Assembly: GCA_964620325.1 (NCBI GenBank)
Contig: CAZUIM010000001.1
Coordinates: forward strand, 62,001 to 126,000
DNA: 64,000 nt
Reading direction: 5' to 3'
DNA from: CAZMYM01 sp964620325
Lineage (GTDB): Bacteria; Bipolaricaulota; Bipolaricaulia; UBA7950; UBA9294
The notes under the pieces are model-generated. The model made no database searches. It was given only the letters and a program-made list of their open reading frames with translations, and was not told the DNA's origin. Numbering within the stretch: the first letter of the stretch is position 1; each line of letters opens with the position of its first letter. Below, in pieces: positions 1-8,287 of the stretch. Position numbers and translations under genes: made by a program.

Positions 1-1
1 G

Positions 2-3000
2 AAGACCGTGCCAAGCACGCCGGGCGATTACACCGTTACTGTCGCGGTCTACGAAGACGGGGCCTGTGGGGGAACGCCTTCCGCGGTCTTGACCAAGACC
101 CTTCATGTCTACAAAGGTGCGTCCACGACGAGTCTGGAGATCTCCGACACGTCGATCGTCGAGGGAGACGAGGTTGAGTTGACCGCGACGGTGACGTCGC
201 TCGTCGGGGATCCGTGGCTCACAGACGGAGCGAAGTGGGACTACGCGGTCGCCGGGTATGCGTCGGCGACGCAAGTTCAAGGGACCGTCGCGTTCTACGC
301 GGACGGTGCGCTACTCGGAACCGAGACGGTCTATGGTGGAAGCGGGGACTGGGGACGAGGCACCGTATCGCTCACAACGACACTCCCTTTCGGTTCTCCC
401 GAGATCACGGCCGAATTCGCCAGCTCGACGGCGTGCCACGAGGACAGCGCGAGTGCCGGGATTCTCGTGACGGTGTCCGACGTGACACCTCCCACCGATC
501 CGACGCCGTCGAGCACGAGTCACGCGGTCAGCGTCTGGTCGAACGATGACACGGTGGACATCGCGGTCTCCGGCGCAAATGACACCGGGAGCGGCGTCGA
601 CGGGTTCGAGGTCGCCTGGAATCAGAGCGCGACGTGGGTCCCGGCGCGGACGAAACACCACGAAGAGTCGTGGTCGGGCGACACGTTTGCGGCCACATCC
701 GATGGCGATTGGTACGTCCACATCGCCACCGTCGACAGCGTGGGCAACTGGTCGGGCGGCACGTCTCTCGGCCCGTTCCGCATCGACACGACTGCGCCGT
801 CGGTGCCGGCCGGACTGAGTCCGGTCGGTGGCACGTACACGAACGACGACCCTCCGACGCTCTCGTGGGAGGCGTCGACCGACGTCGGTGGAAGTGGGTT
901 GCGACCAACGGACACGTACCGATACGTGGTCGACGGGGGATCGTCCGGGTACACGGGCAATTTGGAGTACCACCCGTTCCTCGCGGAGGGGGCGTACACC
1001 TGGAAAGTTCGCGCTCGAGACGTTGCAGGGAACAACAGCGCCTACGCGAGCGACCGTGTGTTGTATATCGACCGCACCAAGCCGACCGATCCGACACCGT
1101 CGAGCACGAGTCACTCGGTCGGCGTCGTCTCGAACGATGCCACGGTCGACATCGAGATCTCCGGAGCGCTGGACCCACTGTCCGGCGGGCTGAGGTCCGG
1201 CGTGGACGGGTTCGACATCGCATGGGACAAGAGTCCGACGTGGACAGCGACGCGGGTGAAGGACGAGGAGGAGACCTGGACCGGCGGAACCTTCACCGCG
1301 ACCTCGGACGGCGACTGGTATTTTCATGTCGCGACGGTCGACGTCGCGGGGAACTGGACGAGCACCGAGGATCTGGGTCCGTTCCAGATCGACGTGACAC
1401 CGCCGGACGTTGTCAGCGTGTCGCCGTCTGATTCGCTGATCGTCGACGGTGACATTCCGGGCACGTTCTCCGTAACGGTCGTCTTCAACGAGGAGATGAC
1501 GACCGATGGAAGCGCCGATCCGGCCTTGGTTTTTGTCCCGGCCGTCGACGACGGTCCGTCTCCGACGCTGGTCAACGAGTCCGGCAGCTGGAACGGGACG
1601 ACCGACACGTACACGTTGACCTATGATCTCGCGGACGCCAACCTCAACGCAAAGAGCGTGACGATCGACGTCAAGGAGGCGAAGGACGCGGCGGGGAACG
1701 ACCAGCGGGATCACGATCCGGTCCACGAGTTCACCATCGACACGCTCAACCCCACGGTGACGCGAGCGGAGCTCTCCGACAACGTGATTTCGGACGAGAA
1801 TGTCGGCGGAACGTTCGCCGTGACGATCGACTACAGCGAGTCGATGCTCGGCGGGACGGCGCCGACGATCGTCTTCTCCCCGAACCTGGATACGACGCTC
1901 GCTCTCCGAGGAACTCCGAGCAGCCGCTGGGAGACGGCGACGCAATATGTCGCGAGCTACGCGGTCCTCGACGGGGACGTGACAATCCTCGACGACGATG
2001 TCGCGATCTCGGGCGCTCAGGACGCTGTCGGCAACGTACAGGTCCCCTACAGCCACGACGATCGACTCGACGTCGACACGGAGAACCCGGCGATCGAGAG
2101 CTTCGTCGTCACGGGGGGAGCGGCCGACGGCGATTGCCGTCGGGGCGTCGAGTTCTCAGCTACGGTCGTCGATCCGAACGGGGTGATGATTCCGAGCGGC
2201 ATCACCGTGACCGATGCGACGACGACGAACGCGACGATCGGGGCACCGTACGAGGTTGCGACGAGTCCGGTGGACGGCGATCCGACGAGGGCGACGATCG
2301 AAGGGAAGGTGGACGTGGCGGGGCTGTCCGACTGTCCCGCGGTTGTGACGATCACGCTCGACGCCGTCGACAGCGTCGGCAACGCGGCGACGCAGCAATC
2401 GCAGTCCGATGACGTGATCGACGTCGAGAGCCCGGTCATCGACGCACTGATGTTCAACACGGACGAGACGTACTCCGTCGAAGCGACCGGCTACGACCTC
2501 GACGGTCACTGCGCAGTGACCGTCTACTTCTCGGCGGCCGTGACCGACAATTGCTGCATCTCGTCGGAGAACGTCGAGGTCACGGTGACGGTGCCGACGG
2601 AGAACGCAACGCTCGGTGCGATCGAGGTCGACTGCGTCCAGAACGGTCAGGATCACGTCGATGTCGCCGGAAGCGCCGTCGTTCAGTGTCTGACGGACTG
2701 CCCGGCTCGCGTCGAGGTTCGTGTCGCCGCCTCCGACTGCTGCGGCCAGAACGCAGTGAGGGAGACGACGGCGGCGGAAGGACTCGTTTGGGATCACATC
2801 GCGCCGGAGCCGAGCCATGACCCGCTTCAGACGACGTACGACGCGAATCGGCCGGACGAGCTCGACGTCCGGCTTGATGAGTTCGGCGTCTACCGTCTGA
2901 TCGTTCGGGAGAACACGCCGGAGCGGATCGACGTGATCGCCAACGATGCCGACAACTGCGGACACGGCACCTGCTGTGGGACGATGTGGATCGATGCGAT

Positions 3001-3850
3001 CACCGATGCGCCGGATCGAGGGACCGCGACGGTCGAGGTCGACCACGGCGACTGCCGTGGCGGGAGCGTGATCCGCTACGCGCCGGATCGCGGATACCTG
3101 GGACCCGATTCGTTCGACTACACGGTCCGCGACGCCTGCGGGAACGTGTCCGACGTCGTGACCGTCCACCTACAGGTGGTCGAGCAGACGGCGATGGAGG
3201 ACGTGTCGCTCGTGGTCTGTTCCGGGGAGTCCCTCTTCTTCGACATCAGCGCCGCCGACCTGTGGGTCGATCGGGATCCGGACGTGATCCCGTTCGAGTT
3301 CGAGATCGTTGCCGGACCGGATCACGGGGTCGTGATCGGCGATCTGTCGCAGCTCCGACGCACACGCCCGAGCACGGCGACCGACCCGAACACGGGAGAG
3401 CGGGTGCCGACACTCGATTTCACCGAAGCGGTCGCAGTCGGTCTGACATACACGCCGGCCGTCGGATTCATCGGAAGGGATGCGTTCTTCATCCGGTTCT
3501 CCGATCCGTTCGGGGCGTTCGCGATCGCGAAGGTCGATATCCGCGTCATCGAGTGCGCCGGATTGGCCAGGGGACCGGCAGCGGTCGCGGTCGGTCGAGA
3601 GGCCATCGTACCGATCATCGTTCCGGAGTCGTCGGCGATTCTCCAGGCGACGGACGCGACGATCCTGATGTCGCAGTTGACGGGCGTCGTTCACCCGGAG
3701 GCACTGTCGTTCGTCTGGGACGACAAGGTCGACCGACATCTTCTTCTGCTCGACACGGAAACGTTGCCCCCCGGTGCGTATCGGTTGACGATCCGGCTCG
3801 GGGGCGAGGAGCTCGTGGATCTGGTCATCGAGGTGGGTGAGAGCGAGTGA
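2..3850 (+). CDS. Large Ig-like/cadherin-like surface protein, 5'-truncated by the window
   Basis: The reading frame is open from base 2, so the true start lies upstream; about 1,282 residues are visible. Counting from the GTG at base 8, there is an Ig-like segment (about 1-158), then fibronectin/Ig-like modules. Two of these begin with the same DPTPSSTSH motif near residues 162 and 359, a period of 197 residues. Next come two bacterial Ig-like blocks (about 465-690), a Cys-rich part (about 690-935), and two cadherin-like domains (about 960-1185) with a GPDHGVVIGDL motif. No catalytic motif is visible. The composition (Asp, Thr, Val; almost no Lys) fits an exported, calcium-binding, adhesive or structural protein. 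It overlaps the next gene by 4 bp (GTGA), so the two are probably co-translated. That it is surface-located is inference, because the signal peptide is outside the window. Confidence 0.85.
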   Translation, partial: KTVPSTPGDYTVTVAVYEDGACGGTPSAVLTKTLHVYKGASTTSLEISDTSIVEGDEVELTATVTSLVGDPWLTDGAKWDYAVAGYASATQVQGTVAFYADGALLGTETVYGGSGDWGRGTVSLTTTLPFGSPEITAEFASSTACHEDSASAGILVTVSDVTPPTDPTPSSTSHAVSVWSNDDTVDIAVSGANDTGSGVDGFEVAWNQSATWVPARTKHHEESWSGDTFAATSDGDWYVHIATVDSVGNWSGGTSLGPFRIDTTAPSVPAGLSPVGGTYTNDDPPTLSWEASTDVGGSGLRPTDTYRYVVDGGSSGYTGNLEYHPFLAEGAYTWKVRARDVAGNNSAYASDRVLYIDRTKPTDPTPSSTSHSVGVVSNDATVDIEISGALDPLSGGLRSGVDGFDIAWDKSPTWTATRVKDEEETWTGGTFTATSDGDWYFHVATVDVAGNWTSTEDLGPFQIDVTPPDVVSVSPSDSLIVDGDIPGTFSVTVVFNEEMTTDGSADPALVFVPAVDDGPSPTLVNESGSWNGTTDTYTLTYDLADANLNAKSVTIDVKEAKDAAGNDQRDHDPVHEFTIDTLNPTVTRAELSDNVISDENVGGTFAVTIDYSESMLGGTAPTIVFSPNLDTTLALRGTPSSRWETATQYVASYAVLDGDVTILDDDVAISGAQDAVGNVQVPYSHDDRLDVDTENPAIESFVVTGGAADGDCRRGVEFSATVVDPNGVMIPSGITVTDATTTNATIGAPYEVATSPVDGDPTRATIEGKVDVAGLSDCPAVVTITLDAVDSVGNAATQQSQSDDVIDVESPVIDALMFNTDETYSVEATGYDLDGHCAVTVYFSAAVTDNCCISSENVEVTVTVPTENATLGAIEVDCVQNGQDHVDVAGSAVVQCLTDCPARVEVRVAASDCCGQNAVRETTAAEGLVWDHIAPEPSHDPLQTTYDANRPDELDVRLDEFGVYRLIVRENTPERIDVIANDADNCGHGTCCGTMWIDAITDAPDRGTATVEVDHGDCRGGSVIRYAPDRGYLGPDSFDYTVRDACGNVSDVVTVHLQVVEQTAMEDVSLVVCSGESLFFDISAADLWVDRDPDVIPFEFEIVAGPDHGVVIGDLSQLRRTRPSTATDPNTGERVPTLDFTEAVAVGLTYTPAVGFIGRDAFFIRFSDPFGAFAIAKVDIRVIECAGLARGPAAVAVGREAIVPIIVPESSAILQATDATILMSQLTGVVHPEALSFVWDDKVDRHLLLLDTETLPPGAYRLTIRLGGEELVDLVIEVGESE
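484..1391 (+). repeat. Two in-frame direct repeats of an Ig/FN3-like module, offset 591 bp
   Basis: The segment starting near 494 recurs near 1085 with high nucleotide identity at its beginning (accgatccgac-ccgtcgag, then cacgagtcac). Similarity continues at protein level for about 100 residues: both copies have SGVDGF, a TSDGDWY motif and VGNW or AGNW. The 591-bp offset is exactly 197 codons. It is a duplicated domain within one gene, not a mobile repeat. Confidence 0.7.
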
Positions 3851-5373
3851 CGAGGCGCGCCCTGTGGATGGCGACACTCCTCGCCGCGCTTGCGAATTCC
3901 ATCGCGTGGGCGAACGTCGCACCGACGATGGCCGACCGGTATGTCGCCACGGTACGCGATGTGCCGGTGACGTTTGAACTCCAGGCGGAGGACGAGGACA
4001 TCGATCCGCTCGATCCCACCTCCGAGGCCCTGAGGTTCGTCGTTCTCGAAGGGCCGTCGCACGGTGTGCTGATCGGAGATCTGGAGAACGTCGTCTACAC
4101 GCCGCCGCATCTCGCCGGCGTCGAGCTGACCTACAAGCCGTCTCACGGATACGTTGGCACGGACCGAATCGTCGTATCGGCGATCGATCAGCACGGAGCG
4201 TCGACCGCTGGGACGACGATCTTGATCGACGTGACGTCAGCGCGTGCCGAAGGCCTGCTGTCGGGCAATTGGAACGCTCAAGTGACGTTCGACGTGCAGT
4301 CCGGCGCGCTCACCGTCTTCCGCACGCAGTTCACCGAGGTCTATCGGATCGACCGGTTCTCGTTGCAGGGGTCCGTCGACTGGAAGCTGGAGACACAGAG
4401 TGGATCGCAGACGTTCGTCTTCGACGCCCTCCGGCTCCAGTCGAGCGTGGCCCTGGGCGACTTCGACGTCGCGTCGACGCTCGCGTTCGACCCGAAGGCG
4501 GCGCTGATCGACGGTCACATCTTCGACCACTGGAGGACGACGACGGGCTTCACGCTTCTCGGCCTGAGTTTCGGACACAGCCTCTATCTGACGCTACCTC
4601 TGAGCTCATCGTATCAGACGATTCGCGTTCGGGGCTGCTTCGGCAGCGTGTCGATCTCGGACACGCTCCGCGTCGAGCTCGACGACGATTGTGGCTTCGT
4701 CCTAGCTCGGAACGATACGTCGTTCGTGTGGAGTTGGTGCGACATCGACCTTCGCGCCTCGCTGGGTTTGACGTGCCGCGGCTTCGAGCGAGCGACGTTC
4801 ACCGCAGGTGGGATTCCGGTCTCCGCCGTCTCATGGCTCCCCGAGGGCATCTCACTCGACGTCACGTTCTCCTTCGAGCCCGAGCAGAAGTCGCTCTCCG
4901 CACAGCTCGGCTGGGTACCGGACCGGTCGGCTTGTCTCTGGCTGATGGCGGAGTTGGAGACAGCGTCTGACTCGCATGCCGGAGGGAGCATCGAGGCGGA
5001 TCGGGCGACCGAACTCAGGATCTACGGGTTGAAGCTCGAGTGCGACGTTTCGCCGGGGATTCGATTCGTCTCGGCGACATCGCTTCACAGCGACGACAAC
5101 TCGAAGGTGACCGGCTTCACCGACTACTTCGAAGCGATCCGTCTCTGGGGCGACCTCGGCAGCTGCTGCGGGATCCCCGGCTACTGGGGTATCTCGATGT
5201 ACTTCTACCGCAATGCGAGCTTCCTGTTCGATTGGGGGATGACCGTCGCCTCGCTCGATGTCGGGGCAAGCGAGCAGTTCAGCTGTTCGTTCGACCTATC
5301 GGTCCACTCGGGCGATCTGACGCAGAGCGATCCGTGGACCGAGATCAGCGTCGGTTGGACCGCTCGCTGGTAG
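3847..5373 (+). CDS. Secreted protein with N-terminal cadherin-like domain and beta-rich body ending in Trp
   Basis: 508 residues from a GTG overlapping the previous stop (GTGA). Residues 1-22 form a signal peptide: positively charged start, hydrophobic core, cleavage plausible after IAWA. Residues about 24-130 are a cadherin-like domain whose GPSHGVLIGDL motif closely matches GPDHGVVIGDL in the upstream protein. The rest (about 135-508) consists of alternating polar/hydrophobic strands, such as FDVASTLAFD and ISVGWTARW, and the protein ends in Trp. A terminal aromatic residue after an amphipathic strand is the known recognition signature of outer-membrane beta-barrels, so a barrel is possible, but I cannot count strands reliably. 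Scattered Cys pairs (SCCG, DDDCG) would fit an oxidising compartment. Function unknown; it probably works with its upstream neighbour. Confidence 0.8.
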   Translation: MTRRALWMATLLAALANSIAWANVAPTMADRYVATVRDVPVTFELQAEDEDIDPLDPTSEALRFVVLEGPSHGVLIGDLENVVYTPPHLAGVELTYKPSHGYVGTDRIVVSAIDQHGASTAGTTILIDVTSARAEGLLSGNWNAQVTFDVQSGALTVFRTQFTEVYRIDRFSLQGSVDWKLETQSGSQTFVFDALRLQSSVALGDFDVASTLAFDPKAALIDGHIFDHWRTTTGFTLLGLSFGHSLYLTLPLSSSYQTIRVRGCFGSVSISDTLRVELDDDCGFVLARNDTSFVWSWCDIDLRASLGLTCRGFERATFTAGGIPVSAVSWLPEGISLDVTFSFEPEQKSLSAQLGWVPDRSACLWLMAELETASDSHAGGSIEADRATELRIYGLKLECDVSPGIRFVSATSLHSDDNSKVTGFTDYFEAIRLWGDLGSCCGIPGYWGISMYFYRNASFLFDWGMTVASLDVGASEQFSCSFDLSVHSGDLTQSDPWTEISVGWTARW

Positions 5374-5397
5374 GGGGCGTTCAGCGGCCTCGCCGCC

Positions 5398-6096
5398 TCA
5401 CGCTCCGCTCCCGTCGTCTTCAGCGATGAGCCAAGTGAGCCGGCCGTCGGTCGGTCGGACGCGCCCGGCGGGGAGATCCTCCCCCCGTTCGATCTGCTTG
5501 AGGGCGGCGAGTTTGTCGTCTCCGACCGCCAGGACGAGGATGTTCCGTGCGGCGTTGATCAGCGGAAGCGTCATCGTGATGCGCCACGGCGGATCGGCCG
5601 GGACGTGGACGGGGAGGATCCAACGATCGGCCTCGCTCAGGGCCTGGTGGCGCGGGAAGAGCGACGCGGTGTGTCCGTCCGCGCCGATTCCGAGAAGGAG
5701 GAGGTCGAGCCGCCCACCTCCGGCAAGCGTCCGCCGCACGACGATCTCGTACGCGTCGGCCGCCTCGAGCGGCGGACGTTCCGCTTCGATTCGGTGAACG
5801 TTGCCAGTGAGGACCGGGACCCGATCGAGAAGGTGCTGCTGGGCGAGGCGGACGTTGCTCCGCGCGTCGTCCGGAGCAACGCAGCGCTCGTCCGACCAGA
5901 AGACGCAGACGGACTCCCACGCAATCGCGGTCGGCCGCGCCGCGAGCCGGTCGAAGAGGGGGATCGGTGTCGCTCCGCCGGAGAGGGCGACGGTGAACCG
6001 TCGGCGGGCCCGAATCGCCGCTTCGGCGAGTCGCTCGAACGTGTCGACGGCGGCATCGTAGAGCTCGTCGATCGTGCGAAAGCGGATCGACGTCAT
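5398..6096 (-). CDS. pgl: 6-phosphogluconolactonase
   Basis: 232 residues from the ATG at 6096, which overlaps the zwf stop by 4 bp (ATGA); seven further codons upstream are possible, but the overlap favours this start. It hydrolyses 6-phosphogluconolactone to 6-phosphogluconate, step two of the oxidative pentose phosphate pathway, in the cytoplasm. Family features include the N-terminal ALSGGATP phosphate-binding loop, FWSDERCV, the middle motif GIGADGHTASLFP and a C-terminal RITMTLPLINAA segment. Length matches the DevB/NagB-like lactonase family. It is the last gene of pgi-rpiA-zwf-pgl, following the enzyme that makes its substrate. It converges on the secreted-protein gene with only 24 bp between them. 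Confidence 0.93.
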   Translation of the reverse strand: MTSIRFRTIDELYDAAVDTFERLAEAAIRARRRFTVALSGGATPIPLFDRLAARPTAIAWESVCVFWSDERCVAPDDARSNVRLAQQHLLDRVPVLTGNVHRIEAERPPLEAADAYEIVVRRTLAGGGRLDLLLLGIGADGHTASLFPRHQALSEADRWILPVHVPADPPWRITMTLPLINAARNILVLAVGDDKLAALKQIERGEDLPAGRVRPTDGRLTWLIAEDDGSGA

Positions 6097-7571
6097 CGGC
6101 GTACAACCTCGCTGCACTCGTGAAGCCAGCAGCGGCCGGCCTCGCCGAGCAGGTCGGCCGCTTCACGCGGTCCCCAGGAGCCGGCGGGGTACTCGATCGG
6201 CTCGAGTTCCGATCGCAAAGCCGCGTCGACGATCGTCCACGAGCGTTCGATCTCGTCGGCGCGAAGGAAGAGGGAAGGGTCGCCGTATAGGGCGTCGAGG
6301 AGCAGACGTTCGTACGCATCGGGAAGCGCGGCCTTTCCGAAGTAATCCTCGTATCGGAAGATCATGTCGACCGGTTCCGTCACCATGCCGGCTCCCGGGA
6401 GCTTCGTCTCGAACCGGAGATGCGCGCCTTCGTCCGGCTGAATCTTCAGCGAGATCCGATTCGGCGTGGGCCCGCTGGCCGAGAAGAGACGGCGATCGAT
6501 GTTGTGGAATTGGAGCGTGATCTCCGTCGCCTTCTTCGACAAGCACTTCCCGGTGCGCAGGAAGAACGGGACGCCCTCCCACCGCGGATTGTCGATCGAT
6601 AGGCGGAGCGCGGCAAACGTCGGCGTCCGCGACGCATCGTCGACGCCCACTTCTTCTCGATAGCCCACATATTGTCCGAAGCGGACGTCCTCCGGCCCGA
6701 CCGGCCGAACCGCGTCGAGTGCCCTTGCCTTTTCGTCGCGGAGGCTCCGTGCCGACGGATCGCGCGGAGGTTCCATCGCCACCAGCGCGACCAGTTGGAG
6801 GAGATGGCTCTGGACGATGTCCCGAATCACCCCGACACGGTCATAGTGGCCCGCCCGCCGTGCGACGCCGTCCGTCTCGGCGACCGTGATCTGTACGTGG
6901 TCGACGTGGTCGCGGCTCCACAACGGCTCGAAGATGGCGTTGGCAAAACGGAAGGTGAGGATGTTCTGCACCGTCTCCTTGCCGAGATAGTGGTCGATTC
7001 GGTAGATCGCGGCCTCGTCAAACGCTCGGTGAGCGAGTCGGTTGAGCGATCGCGCGCTGGCGAGATCCTCGCCGAACGGCTTCTCGAAGATGATCCGGCG
7101 CCATCCTCCTCTCGTGCGTGCGATCCCGCTCTCCGTCAGCCCACGGATGACGCCTGGCACGGCGGCCGGCGGCGTGGCGAGGTAGAAGAGGACGTTGTCC
7201 GAGTCCTCACCGGAGGACGATCGAAGGGTTCCGGCGAGCCGGGTGTACGCGGTGGGCTCGTCTGTGTGTATCTGGATGTACGCGAATCGTCCCTCGAAGC
7301 GCGACCAGAGATCGCAGAGCTTCGGATCCGGGCGGAGCCGAGCGTAGGCTTGGATCCCCTCGAACAGGCGAGCCCGAAAGCGACGATCCGAGATCGGCGT
7401 TCTCCCGACGCCGAGGATGTGCGTCGCCGCGCTCAGCCGGCCGGCGCACGCGAGGCTGTGAAGGGCCGGAGCGAGCTTCCGCTGCGTCAGATCACCGGAT
7501 GCGCCGAAGATCACAATTGCGGCCGGGGGCGCCGACGACGCCTTGGGATGGCGATCCGGATCTGGGTTCAT
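6093..7571 (-). CDS. zwf: Glucose-6-phosphate 1-dehydrogenase
   Basis: 492 residues from the ATG at 7571, which overlaps the rpiA stop (ATGA). A longer open frame runs upstream, but it lies antisense-like across rpiA and lacks family similarity. The enzyme oxidises glucose 6-phosphate to 6-phosphogluconolactone with NAD(P)+. Visible motifs are the Rossmann fingerprint FGASGDLTQRKLAPAL near the N-terminus, EKPFGED, and the active-site signature RIDHYLGKE containing the catalytic His. The C-terminal beta+alpha domain includes LRTGKCLSKK. Length is normal for the family. Neighbours are rpiA upstream and pgl downstream, each with a 4-bp overlap, so translation is probably coupled. 6-phosphogluconate dehydrogenase is not in this window. 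Confidence 0.95.
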   Translation of the reverse strand: MNPDPDRHPKASSAPPAAIVIFGASGDLTQRKLAPALHSLACAGRLSAATHILGVGRTPISDRRFRARLFEGIQAYARLRPDPKLCDLWSRFEGRFAYIQIHTDEPTAYTRLAGTLRSSSGEDSDNVLFYLATPPAAVPGVIRGLTESGIARTRGGWRRIIFEKPFGEDLASARSLNRLAHRAFDEAAIYRIDHYLGKETVQNILTFRFANAIFEPLWSRDHVDHVQITVAETDGVARRAGHYDRVGVIRDIVQSHLLQLVALVAMEPPRDPSARSLRDEKARALDAVRPVGPEDVRFGQYVGYREEVGVDDASRTPTFAALRLSIDNPRWEGVPFFLRTGKCLSKKATEITLQFHNIDRRLFSASGPTPNRISLKIQPDEGAHLRFETKLPGAGMVTEPVDMIFRYEDYFGKAALPDAYERLLLDALYGDPSLFLRADEIERSWTIVDAALRSELEPIEYPAGSWGPREAADLLGEAGRCWLHECSEVVRR

Positions 7572-8287
7572 CGCTCGAACTCCGACCTCCAATCGGTCCC
7601 ACGTTCGATGTGAACCGTCTTCGACTCGTCGGCGACGACGAGATCGGTGGCGAGATCGAGGAAGAGGCCGTGGCCGACGATCCCCGGCCGCGCGTCGAGG
7701 AGTCGGGCGAGCTCCTCCGGCTGTTCGATCCCCGGCCAGCGGGCATCGAGGATGACGTTCCCCTGATCGGTGCGAAACGGGCGGTCTCCGCCGCGACGGC
7801 TCACCTGCGCGCCGAGAGAAGCGAGGAACCGTTCTTCGGTCGCCGCGGCGAACGGGACGACCTCGATCGGAAGCGCGAAGCGGGTTCCGAGCCGTTCGGA
7901 GAGCTTCGATCGGTCGACGACGATGATCTCCCGGCGACTGGCGAAGGCGACGACCTTCTCTCTGAGGAGGGCGCCGCCGCCCCCCTTGATCAGATCCATC
8001 TGTGGGTCGACTTCGTCTGCCCCGTCGATGGTCAAGTCGATGACCGGGTGTTCGTCGAGCGCGACGAGCCGGATGCCGAGTCGTGCCGCCAGCTCGGCGA
8101 CTTCGTTCGAACAGGGAACGGCGGCGATGTCGATCAGGTCGCCGCGTGCGACCCGATCGGCGATCTCGCGCACGGCGAACGCGGCAGTCGAGCCGTGGCC
8201 GAGGCCGATGACAGTCCCCGACTCGGCGAGTGCGGCCGCCCGAACGGCTGCTCGGCGCTTCTGCGCGGCAGTATCCACGGTGTTCAC
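7568..8287 (-). CDS. rpiA: Ribose-5-phosphate isomerase A
   Basis: About 239 residues from a GTG at 8287 that overlaps the pgi stop (GTGA). The open frame extends further upstream into pgi, but the conserved region begins just after this GTG. The enzyme interconverts ribose 5-phosphate and ribulose 5-phosphate. Motifs: GLGHGSTAAF substrate loop, DGADEVDPQMDLIKGGGG with the catalytic Asp and Lys, and LREKVVAFAS. The C-terminus has GIVGHGLFLDLATDLVVA as in other RpiA proteins. Length is near the usual 220-235. It is the second gene of the pgi-rpiA-zwf-pgl operon, with 4-bp overlaps on both sides. Confidence 0.93.
   Translation of the reverse strand: MNTVDTAAQKRRAAVRAAALAESGTVIGLGHGSTAAFAVREIADRVARGDLIDIAAVPCSNEVAELAARLGIRLVALDEHPVIDLTIDGADEVDPQMDLIKGGGGALLREKVVAFASRREIIVVDRSKLSERLGTRFALPIEVVPFAAATEERFLASLGAQVSRRGGDRPFRTDQGNVILDARWPGIEQPEELARLLDARPGIVGHGLFLDLATDLVVADESKTVHIERGTDWRSEFER

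Noticed and set aside
311..3169. Long minus-strand open frames (up to 581 codons) opposite the first surface-protein gene
   Set aside because: They are Arg-, Asp- and Val-rich with no domain resemblance and no ribosome-binding site; they arise because GAC/GTC-rich coding DNA has few stops on the opposite strand.
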